From Nocardia niigatensis NBRC 100131 (GTDB lineage Bacteria > Actinomycetota > Actinomycetes > Mycobacteriales > Mycobacteriaceae), in assembly GCF_000308655.1 (NCBI RefSeq), contig NZ_BAGC01000071.1, positions 124,001-188,000 of the forward strand: 64,000 bases of DNA. The letters are read 5' to 3'. How positions within the stretch are numbered: the stretch's first letter is position 1; every line of letters begins with the position of its first letter. This document shows positions 25,362-32,640 of this stretch, one piece after another. The notes under the pieces were generated by a model. The model did no database searches. It had not been told where the DNA came from and saw only the letters and a program-made list of their open reading frames with translations. A program made the position numbers and the translations under genes.

Positions 25362-26936
25362 ATGGCAGAACCGCAGACTTTCGCCGAGTTGTGGGACCGA
25401 AGCGTCCACGACCATCGGGACCGGACGTTCCTGTTGTTCCGATCCACCGACGGCGAGATTTCGACCTGGACCTACGGCGGATTCGACGCCGCGGTCGACG
25501 GGGTGGCGGCGCGGTTGTCCGCATACGGCGTGGGTGCTGGTGATGCGGTTCACGTGACGCTGCGCAATTGTCCGGCATTCGTCGCTGTCTGGCTGGCGGT
25601 GAGCCGGCTGGGGGCCTGGATGGTTCCGGTGGATCCGGCGTCATCGGCCCGGGACGTGTCCCGGCAACTGGCGACCACCCGCCCTGTGCTGGCGGTATGC
25701 GCCGCCGAGCGGCAGGACGTGGTGTGCCAGGGCGTCGGCGGCCACACCGTGCCCATCATCGGGCTCACGGAAACATCCGCCGATCTCGAACCCGGATCTC
25801 CTTTGCTGGCCACCGCGCGCGCCGGTCTCGAGTCGGCCTCGCCGCGACCGCAGGCCCGCATCGCGGTCATGTTCACCTCCGGGACGACCTCGGAGCCGAA
25901 GGGTGTGGAGCTCACCCAGCACAATTACCGGCACGTCGCCACGGTCATGGCAGATCTGGCGGGCCTGACCAGGGACGACCGCTGGTACGTGTGCCTGCCA
26001 CTGTTCCATGCGAACGCACAGTATTACTGTTTCGCCTCGGCTATCGCAGTCGGCGCGTCGGTGGCCCTGACCGCCCGGTTCACCGCGAGCCGATGGCCGC
26101 ACGAGGTCGCCGAGTGTGGTGCCACGCACGCGAGCCTGTTCGCGGCACCGATCCGCATGATCCTGGCTCGCCGGCGCGACGACGCGCCCACGCTCGCGAT
26201 GAAGCACGTGTGGTTCGCACAGAACCTCGCCCCCGGACAGTGGGCGGCGATGACGGACCTGTGCGGTGTCGCGCCCCGGCAGATCTACGGGATGACCGAG
26301 ACGCTGCCCGTGGTCACCGCCAACCCGCCCGGCGAACCCGACCCGAGCCGGATCGGCAGCGTTATCGCTGGACGGCACGTCGTCCTGCTCGACCCGGTCA
26401 CCGCCGAGCCCGTCCAGGACGGCGAACCGGGAGTACTGACGCTGGCCGGGCGCCGTGGGGTCGACCTGTTCCTGGGCTACCTCGACAACCCTTTCGCGAA
26501 CGCCCGCGCCTTTCCGGATCTGGACCTCACCGTGCCCGAGGCCGGGCAGGTGTGGTTCAGCACAGGGGATCTCGCCCGCCGCTGCGCCGACGGTCAGCTC
26601 GCATTCGTGGGCCGCATCGACGACGTCATCAAGGTAGCCGGGGAGAACGTATCGCTCACCGAGGTCGAGGCGGCGCTCGCCGAGGCCCCCGGGGTGCTCG
26701 AGGCCGCGGTCGTCGCCGTCCCCGATGAGATGCGTGACCATGTCCCTGTCGCCTATGTCGTCCCCAGTGACCCGCGGCAGCCACCGGCCACGCAGTTGCT
26801 CGAAGACTGGGCAGCCACACACCTCAGCCCGTCTGCCCGCCCCCGGACGTGGACCGTCGTCGACGCGCTGCCGCGGACCTCGGTCGGCAAGATCCGCCGC
26901 TTCCGACTCACTCCAGAACATCAGGAGACACCGTGA
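25362..26936 (+). CDS. AMP-forming acyl-CoA synthetase (class I adenylate-forming)
   Basis: 524 residues. The AMP-binding P-loop MFTSGTTSEPKG is near residue 170, then YGMTETLPV, then STGDLARR, then GRIDDVIKVAGENVS, and the C-terminal catalytic lysine region near TSVGKIRRF. The enzyme activates a carboxylic acid to its CoA thioester via an acyl-adenylate. The sequence resembles CaiC-like ligases. The next gene, a thiolase, overlaps by 4 bases (GTGA), so the pair likely activates and then cleaves an acid. In acetophenone catabolism a benzoylacetate-CoA ligase fills this position; substrate here unproven. Confidence 0.88.
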   Translation: MAEPQTFAELWDRSVHDHRDRTFLLFRSTDGEISTWTYGGFDAAVDGVAARLSAYGVGAGDAVHVTLRNCPAFVAVWLAVSRLGAWMVPVDPASSARDVSRQLATTRPVLAVCAAERQDVVCQGVGGHTVPIIGLTETSADLEPGSPLLATARAGLESASPRPQARIAVMFTSGTTSEPKGVELTQHNYRHVATVMADLAGLTRDDRWYVCLPLFHANAQYYCFASAIAVGASVALTARFTASRWPHEVAECGATHASLFAAPIRMILARRRDDAPTLAMKHVWFAQNLAPGQWAAMTDLCGVAPRQIYGMTETLPVVTANPPGEPDPSRIGSVIAGRHVVLLDPVTAEPVQDGEPGVLTLAGRRGVDLFLGYLDNPFANARAFPDLDLTVPEAGQVWFSTGDLARRCADGQLAFVGRIDDVIKVAGENVSLTEVEAALAEAPGVLEAAVVAVPDEMRDHVPVAYVVPSDPRQPPATQLLEDWAATHLSPSARPRTWTVVDALPRTSVGKIRRFRLTPEHQETP

Positions 26937-28123
26937 CCACGTTTTCACCCCTCGCCCACCGCGTCGGCATCGTCGGTGTGGCGCATACCTCGTTTGGCAA
27001 ACTGCCCACCGAGACGGTGGCCAGCCTCGTCGAGCGGGTCACAGTCGACGCACTGACCGACGCCGGGGTCGAGCCGCACGAGGTCGACGAGGTCTTCGTC
27101 GCGCAATTCAACAGTGGGCTGACGTCGTTCGCCTTCCCGTCGTCCCTTCCGATCGGCGGGGCCGAAGGGCTGTGGGGACGGCCGATGACCCGGGTCGAGA
27201 ACGCTTGTGCCTCTGGCTCGGCCGCCGTACACCAAGGTATTCGGGCCATCCTGTCCGGACTGGCCGACACCGTGCTCGTCGTGGGCGTGGAGAAGATGAC
27301 CCACGCGAGCGGCGCCGAGGTGGGGAGAGCCCTGCTCGGGGCCGACCAGCAGCACGCCGGGACCGACCTCCCAGGCGGCTTCGCCGGGCTCTTCGGACAG
27401 GTCGCACTGGCGTACATCGAGCGGTACGGCGCTGCCGACTGGCTCGGTGACGTGCTCGCCGCAATCGCCGCGAAGAACCATCGCAACGGGTGCTCGAATC
27501 CGTGGGCACAGCTGCGCAAGGACTTCGGTATCGAGTTCTGCGCGACGGTGTCCGACGCCAACCCGATTGTTGCCCCGCCACTTCGGCGCACCGACTGTTC
27601 GCCCGTCAGCGATGGCGCGGCGGCCCTGGTCCTGCGCCGGGACCCTTTCAACCCACTCGCCGTCGTCGCCGGAATCGGGCATGCCAACGATCATCTCGAC
27701 AGCACCCGACGGGACATCCTGGAGTTCGCTGCGGGCCGGTTCGCCGTCGAGCAGGCACTCGGGATGGCCGGCGCGTCCCTCGACGACCTCGACTTCGCAG
27801 AAGTGCACGACTGCTTCACCATTGCAGAACTTCTCGTCTACGAGATGCTCGGCCTCACCCCGCGTGGTGCGGGCCGGCGCGCGATCGAGGAAGGCTGGGT
27901 TCACCGCGACGGCAGGCTCCCGATCAACGTGTCGGGCGGGCTCAAGGCCAAGGGACACCCGGTCGGGGCCACCGGGGTATCGCAACACGTCGTCGTAGCA
28001 CTCCAGCTCGCCGGCCGCGCCGGCGAGATGCAACTCGACGGGCCGCAACTCGGTCTCGTGCACAACATGGGCGGTCTGGCGGTGGCCAATTACGCGACAG
28101 TACTACGCGATCCGTCGTCCTGA
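26933..28123 (+). CDS. Thiolase family acetyl-CoA acetyltransferase (SCP-x/lipid-transfer thiolase type)
   Basis: 396 residues. The acyl-accepting cysteine is Cys92 in NACASG, the catalytic histidine is His342 in GHPVGATG, and EVHDCFTIAELL and NMGG near the end complete the SCP-x-type thiolase pattern. It should cleave a 3-oxoacyl-CoA with CoA to acetyl-CoA and a shortened acyl-CoA. GTG 26933 overlaps the synthetase stop and is preceded by CAGGAGA. Its partner genes suggest cleavage of the 3-oxoacyl-CoA formed after ketone carboxylation. Confidence 0.88.
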   Translation: MTTFSPLAHRVGIVGVAHTSFGKLPTETVASLVERVTVDALTDAGVEPHEVDEVFVAQFNSGLTSFAFPSSLPIGGAEGLWGRPMTRVENACASGSAAVHQGIRAILSGLADTVLVVGVEKMTHASGAEVGRALLGADQQHAGTDLPGGFAGLFGQVALAYIERYGAADWLGDVLAAIAAKNHRNGCSNPWAQLRKDFGIEFCATVSDANPIVAPPLRRTDCSPVSDGAAALVLRRDPFNPLAVVAGIGHANDHLDSTRRDILEFAAGRFAVEQALGMAGASLDDLDFAEVHDCFTIAELLVYEMLGLTPRGAGRRAIEEGWVHRDGRLPINVSGGLKAKGHPVGATGVSQHVVVALQLAGRAGEMQLDGPQLGLVHNMGGLAVANYATVLRDPSS

Positions 28124-28182
28124 CTTCTCGATGCACGGTCGCGGCCGAAGGAACCGGCCTGCGACTGCCTGAGGAGGCAAGA

Positions 28183-28410
28183 ATGTTCGCTACCGCCGAA
28201 GGGTGGTTGCCATCAGAAGGTGATATGCATCTGCGGGTTTGGCTGGCAGGTGTGGTCTTCGATTACACAGCCGCCGTGGCTGCCGTGCACAACCTGATCC
28301 AGGATTGGCAGGCACGGCGGTGGTGTGCATTCGAACTGATGGGCGGCACCGCCGATGACCGTCGGCCCCTGCCGCGGCTGCCCTGCGAACAACTGTTCCT
28401 CGGTCCATAA
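28183..28410 (+). CDS. Small hypothetical protein downstream of the thiolase
   Basis: 75 residues, ATG 28183 with a very good ribosome-binding site (GAGGAGGCAAGA). Contains SEGDMHLRVWLAGVVFDYT and WQARRWCAFELM and ends LPCEQLFLGP. I do not recognise the family. It follows the thiolase by 59 bp and is probably in the same transcript. It could be a small intact protein or the front of a truncated one. Confidence 0.55.
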   Translation: MFATAEGWLPSEGDMHLRVWLAGVVFDYTAAVAAVHNLIQDWQARRWCAFELMGGTADDRRPLPRLPCEQLFLGP

Positions 28411-28597
28411 CGAGCGCAGCTCGTGTGCACCCCGCCGCATCCAGTCGGTTCAGGGTCTTCTGTAGGCGCGCCGTGCGTCGCGCAGCAAGGCTGCGCACCC
28501 GTCGGCGCTAGGTCGGCCCGCCCTGGTAACCAGCGCAGGCGGCGGTGCGCGGGGATTCGGGGCTCGCGGTGCGCCTTTGCTCGGCACGGCGGCGAGT

Positions 28598-28837
28598 AGC
28601 GTACGGGGAGACGACGCGCAGAATCCGGACGCAACCGCCAGGGCCTACAACGCCTCCGATGACATGGTGAACCGATGCCCGGCACTGGGCGGGTCGATAA
28701 CCGGAGAGCACGGAGCGGGTGAACTCAAGCACCGGTATCGCGAACCGAGGGTCGGCTCGATGGAACTCGAAGTGATGCGACAGATCGAGCACGCCTTTGA
28801 TCCGAAAGGCATCCTTCATCCGGGGCCAGCGATATGA
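28598..28837 (+). pseudogene. C-terminal remnant of an FAD-linked oxidase (glycolate oxidase/D-lactate dehydrogenase type)
   Basis: About 80 codons encode LGGSITGEHGAGELKHRY and FDPKGILHPGPAI, the conserved end of FAD-linked oxidases of the GlcD/Dld family. The FAD-binding domain and most of the cap domain are missing, and upstream sequence 28411-28597 does not continue the frame. Confidence 0.7.
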
Positions 28838-29343
28838 CGGCAAAAAGGGGAATTCCAACTTCGGCGGGAGTGGCGCCTATGTCCGGACTATTACCAGATC
28901 CCGGTAGGTTTGGGGCACAAGGCGATGGAGATATCGTGCCGATATTCGGACATGACCCGAACCTGGCGGAAGGACGTCATGTGGGCACAACCCCACCAGT
29001 GATTCCGATGAGATCAGCTCAAAGGGCATTTCCGCTATTTATGGTGGTCGTGAGGCGACCCATGCTGGGTCCCTATGGGTTCCGGTCGCAGATGCGGACC
29101 AGACGTCGAAGAATTTGGCCTGCGTCTGTGTAAGGATCTGCCTCGAACGCCTTCGGGCTGGTGCTGAATCCGAGCATGGCTATGACGCCGCCATGCTGTC
29201 GTGTTGGAGTTCTCAGCCTGCGATCGCTGGGAAGACGGCCTGCGAGGGTTGAGCTTCCTCTCCTCGATATAGCTGCGAGTATGGCGGCTAACCGTTTCGC
29301 AAAAAAGGTGGTCGGCTGCTTCGGATGTAGTAGGGCGGAACGG
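28838..29343. other. Gene-poor, degraded stretch
   Basis: A frame opening at 28834 overlaps the stop of the oxidase remnant and runs 99 codons (with GLLPDPGRFGAQGDGDIVP) but has no recognisable domain and poor codon bias; I regard it as a remnant. The segment is visibly less GC-rich than the conserved genes and probably represents eroded imported DNA. Confidence 0.4.
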
Positions 29344-29592
29344 TCAGTTGCCGGTAGTCATCGTAGTAACCTCAATGGGGCCTAACCATCCGCAGGGGAG
29401 GCCGCATGAGCCCTCGGTAGTTACACAGATCCTTCCGTTTGCATAGTATGTCGCGATCAGGAAGGCGTGCGCCGAGTAGCCGCAGTTCGGGCAGGATCCA
29501 AAATAGTTGAGGACCTCTCGTCTTCGCTGCTCGATGACACGTGCGGACCCGATCGGGGGCTCACACCCGTGGTGATCTGCTTTTTCTTCCAT
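29344..29592 (-). CDS. Small hypothetical protein with a CxxC zinc-binding pair
   Basis: 82 residues. The middle reads FGSCPNCGYSAHAFLIATYY and later GSCGLPCGW, giving two cysteine pairs that could bind zinc. The composition is protein-like despite lower GC than neighbours. ATG 29592 has only a weak GGGA box. I do not recognise the family. It may be an intact small gene left in the degraded region. Confidence 0.45.
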   Translation of the reverse strand: MEEKADHHGCEPPIGSARVIEQRRREVLNYFGSCPNCGYSAHAFLIATYYANGRICVTTEGSCGLPCGWLGPIEVTTMTTGN

Positions 29593-30286
29593 AACAGTTC
29601 CCGGTCTCTGGTTCGCGTACGGGAAGTGAGGGCAAGTCTCTATGGACGATCAGCCCAGTATCGCGTTGCGGGTCGCCACGCGATGAAGAACGAGCCGGGC
29701 AGTGTCTGTTTGCTGGTGGACAGCTGCGAGGTCCAGCTTCGAAGCTTGTGACGTGCGCGATGGGTTCTAGGTCGAGGCGAGATAGGCATGGGGGTCCTGG
29801 TGATTGGGCAAGCTGCGCCGGGGCCGGTGACTAGGCACTGCTCGCGCAGAACTCGATTGATGTCCAGCAGCTTCAGCCCGTGTGGCATGGTGATCGGTCG
29901 GCCGTCCGTGACCTTGCCGACCTCGCGGGTCCACTCCGTTGTGGGCCACCGCAGGCACCGTTGACGGGGTGGCGATGACGTTGTGCGCCCTCATCCCTCG
30001 AGAGGTACCTCGAGGCTAATCGCTCTCAGAGAGCAGCTGATGTCTCATTTTGGGACTGTGATTCGGAAAGGCGGTGCTGTGCCGCCCCTCGGCTCGGCGA
30101 TCGAGTAGTTGGTAGGTGGCCGAGTGGGAGTGCCAGTTCCAGGGGGTGGCGTCGGCCGTCCAGCTGTCGTCCGAGGAGAGTGCAGGCGTTGGCAGCCGGG
30201 GCAACTGGCAGCCGCCAAGTACACCTGGACCGTCGGTTTCGGGGCTGTTGTTTGATCCAAGCTGACGGCATCGCAGTACACCGCAG
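29593..30286. other. Degraded stretch downstream of the CoA-transferase genes
   Basis: No intact gene is supported. On the minus strand the translations WTREVGKVTDGRPITMPHG (about 29880-29940) and DDSWTADATPWNWHSHSATY (about 30090-30170) look like pieces of former proteins, broken by frame changes; I cannot name them. One copy of the regulon operator lies at 30041-30057. Confidence 0.4.
30041..30057. promoter_or_regulatory. Regulon operator site b (no intact gene beside it)
   Basis: TGTCTCA-TTT-TGGGACT, 12 of 14 arm positions matching the TGTCCCA-N3-TGGGACA consensus. It lies in degraded DNA 230 bp past the end of the CoA-transferase genes, so it may be the orphaned promoter of a lost member of the regulon. 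Confidence 0.45.
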
Positions 30287-30922
30287 TCACATCCCCAGCA
30301 GTGGTGCGTCTGTTGAGGCTTGAACCTGGTCGGGGTGCACGTCGGGTGCGCATTCGACGAGATGTAGGCCCTGGTCGGTCACGTCGATGACGGCGAGGTC
30401 GGTGATGATGCGGTCCACAACGGCCTTCCCGGTGAGCGGGAGGGTATTGGCGCGCAGGATTTTTCGCGTTCCGTCCTTGGCGAGGTGCTCCATGAGGACG
30501 ATGACGCGGCGGGCTCCGTGGACAAGGTCCATGGCCCCGCCCATGCCCTTGACCAGCTTGCCGGGCACGACCCAGTTGCTCAGGTCGCCGTGTTCGCTGA
30601 CCTGCATCGCGCCCAGGATCGCCGCGTCGACCTTTCCCGAGCGGATCATGCCGAAGCTGGTCGCCGAGTCGAAGAAACTCGCCCCGACGACAGTCGTCAC
30701 GGTCTCCTTCCCGGCATTGATGAGGTCCGCATCCTCCCGCCCCTCGACCGGATATGGCCCCAAACCCAGGATGCCGTTTTCGGACTGGAGGACGATGTGA
30801 ACCCCCTCGGGAACATGCCCGGGAACCAGTGTGGGCAGCCCGATGCCCAGGTTGACGTAGTCACCGTCGTGCAGTTCGGCCGCGGCCCGGGCGGCCATTT
30901 GTCCACGATTCCATGCCATCAT
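30287..30922 (-). CDS. scoB: 3-oxoacid CoA-transferase subunit B
   Basis: 211 residues. The catalytic glutamate is Glu48 in QSENGILG, and NLGIGLPTLVP and MGGAMDLVHGA are family signatures. It forms a heterotetramer with subunit A and moves CoA from succinyl-CoA to a 3-oxoacid such as acetoacetate. The ATG at 30922 overlaps the subunit A stop (ATGA). Last gene of the seven-gene leftward operon. In this setting it should activate the 3-oxoacid produced by the ketone carboxylase. Confidence 0.92.
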   Translation of the reverse strand: MMAWNRGQMAARAAAELHDGDYVNLGIGLPTLVPGHVPEGVHIVLQSENGILGLGPYPVEGREDADLINAGKETVTTVVGASFFDSATSFGMIRSGKVDAAILGAMQVSEHGDLSNWVVPGKLVKGMGGAMDLVHGARRVIVLMEHLAKDGTRKILRANTLPLTGKAVVDRIITDLAVIDVTDQGLHLVECAPDVHPDQVQASTDAPLLGM

Positions 30923-31725
30923 CGTGCTCCTTCGTTCGTGGCCGGCTCGGCTGCCGGGTGTGCCTGGACCGTTCGCCGCTCGATGCCCTTGTCGGCGGCC
31001 TGCTCGGCGGTGAGCGGCAGCACCTGGTCGACATGGATCCCCGGCAGATGCACCTGCTCTGGGTCGATGTCGCCCGGATCGACCAGATGCTCGACCTCGG
31101 CAACGGTCCAGCGCGCGGCCATGGCGCACAGCGGGTTGAAGTTGCGCGCGGACTTCCGGAAGACGAGGTTGCCGTGCCGGTCCCCCATCCACGCTCGCAC
31201 CAGGGCGACGTCCGGTCGCAGCGCCTCTTCCAGAACGAACGTCCGCTCGACTCCATCCCACGCGAACGACTGCGTCGGCTTCGCAGCGGAGGCGACGGCG
31301 ACGGCCCCGTCCTCGGCGTACCGGACCGGCAGACCGCCCTCGGCAACCTGGGTGCCGACCCCGGTCCGGGTGTAGAACGCGGCGATGCCCGCGCCGCCGG
31401 CGCGCAGCTTCTCCGCGAGGGTCCCCTGCGGGGTGAGTTCGATTGCGACTTCGCCGTGCAGGTACTGCCGCTCGAGTTCTTTGTTCTCACCGACGTAGGA
31501 CGCGATAAGTCGGCGGATCTGACGGTTCTCCAGCAGCAGGGAGTTGCCGATGCCCGCGAGTCCGCAATTGTTGGAGACCACGGTGAGTTCTCGGCTACCA
31601 CGGCGGGCCAGCGCCTCGAGCAGCACCGCGGGTATACCGCAGATCCCGAATCCGCCCGTCGCGATCATCATTCCGTGCTCGACCGCCTCGACGACGCGGT
31701 CAGCACTGGTAACGACCTTGTCCAT
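30919..31725 (-). CDS. scoA: 3-oxoacid CoA-transferase subunit A
   Basis: 268 residues with the CoA-binding signature GGFGICGIP near residue 24 and NNCGLAG. ATG 31725 follows GAGGAGATC at the correct distance and starts 7 bases after the preceding gene ends. It pairs with the overlapping scoB. SCOT-type transferases use succinyl-CoA as donor; whether the acceptor is acetoacetate or a longer or aromatic 3-oxoacid is not decided by sequence. Confidence 0.92.
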   Translation of the reverse strand: MDKVVTSADRVVEAVEHGMMIATGGFGICGIPAVLLEALARRGSRELTVVSNNCGLAGIGNSLLLENRQIRRLIASYVGENKELERQYLHGEVAIELTPQGTLAEKLRAGGAGIAAFYTRTGVGTQVAEGGLPVRYAEDGAVAVASAAKPTQSFAWDGVERTFVLEEALRPDVALVRAWMGDRHGNLVFRKSARNFNPLCAMAARWTVAEVEHLVDPGDIDPEQVHLPGIHVDQVLPLTAEQAADKGIERRTVQAHPAAEPATNEGAR

Positions 31726-31732
31726 GATCTCC

Positions 31733-32554
31733 TCACCCGATCCGCGCGTGCCGCTCGAGCACATGTTCCGGAGACGCCGTGGCGGGGATGGTCGCGAGCA
31801 ATACGCCGGCCGCACCGAGTTCGGCCGCACCGAGTTCGGCCTCACCGAGCCAGTACTGCTCCGACACGAGCGCGATGCCCGGGGCGTCGGCCGATACCTC
31901 CACCATGTGCTGGGTCCGCATCGCAAGGGTCCAGCCGAAATGACCGGCCACGTTGACGATCGACGAGTAGCTGGACACCGTTTCCGCGGCGGTGACCGCG
32001 GTGTCGCCCTCGCTCGCCCGGGCGTCGAGCAGCACCAGAGCGATCGGCAGCGTCCCCAGCTTCCCGAGCCACTCGGCGAAGTACATCGATGCGCTGTCGG
32101 CGGAGTCGTCGTCGACCTCGCTCAACGGATTCCCCGCCAGCGTATGGACCCGACCGAGCCAGCGCGCGGGCGAGGGAACATCGAGAACGACCGGCCGCCG
32201 CGTGGCGTCGGCCAGGGTGCGCACAGTGATCAGCATCCGGTCCACCAGTGCCTCCGACCCGAGCATGGTGCGCAGCGGGTAGCCGGTGCGCGACCGCGCT
32301 CCCATCTGGGTCAGCAGTCTCGGGTCGTCGGTGAGGTGCCCGGCGACCAGCGCCTCGATATCCACCCAGAGCGTGTCGGGGTCGAGCAGGGCGTGGACCT
32401 GGGCGACATGGCCGGTGAGCGCGCTGATGTCGGCCCACGGAATCGGTGCGCCCTGACGGATGACTGCCGTCGCATAGGCGTCGCAGTCAACCAGCAGCGG
32501 TCGTGAGCGACCGCTCGGCGGTGCCCCGACCAGGGACTGCAGGGATGAAGACAT
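31733..32554 (-). CDS. Putative ketone carboxylase accessory subunit (ApcE-like by position)
   Basis: 273 residues (about 29 kDa). No strong motif is seen. The protein is soluble, with DCDAYATAV near residue 25 and a C-terminal ELGAAELGAA repeat produced by a 15-bp tandem DNA repeat. It is the fifth gene after two HyuA-like, one small zinc-type and one HyuB-like subunit; in acetophenone carboxylase operons the fifth gene encodes the separate epsilon subunit ApcE needed for activity. ATG 32554 has CAGGAGA upstream. Homology to ApcE is inferred from place and size only. Confidence 0.6.
   Translation of the reverse strand: MSSSLQSLVGAPPSGRSRPLLVDCDAYATAVIRQGAPIPWADISALTGHVAQVHALLDPDTLWVDIEALVAGHLTDDPRLLTQMGARSRTGYPLRTMLGSEALVDRMLITVRTLADATRRPVVLDVPSPARWLGRVHTLAGNPLSEVDDDSADSASMYFAEWLGKLGTLPIALVLLDARASEGDTAVTAAETVSSYSSIVNVAGHFGWTLAMRTQHMVEVSADAPGIALVSEQYWLGEAELGAAELGAAGVLLATIPATASPEHVLERHARIG
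31808..31849. repeat. 15-bp tandem repeat inside the ApcE-like gene
   Basis: The unit GGCCGCACCGAGTTC is present twice exactly (31808-31822, 31823-31837) and a third time partly (31838-31849). It keeps the reading frame and adds ELGAA units to the protein, so copy-number change would be in frame. Confidence 0.7.
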
Positions 32555-32640
32555 GTTTTCTCCTGGCTGGTGAATTGCGGAGGCGGAGTGCGGCACCCGG
32601 GACGAGAACCGGGTGCCGCACTCGTCGGCGGCGCAGGTTG

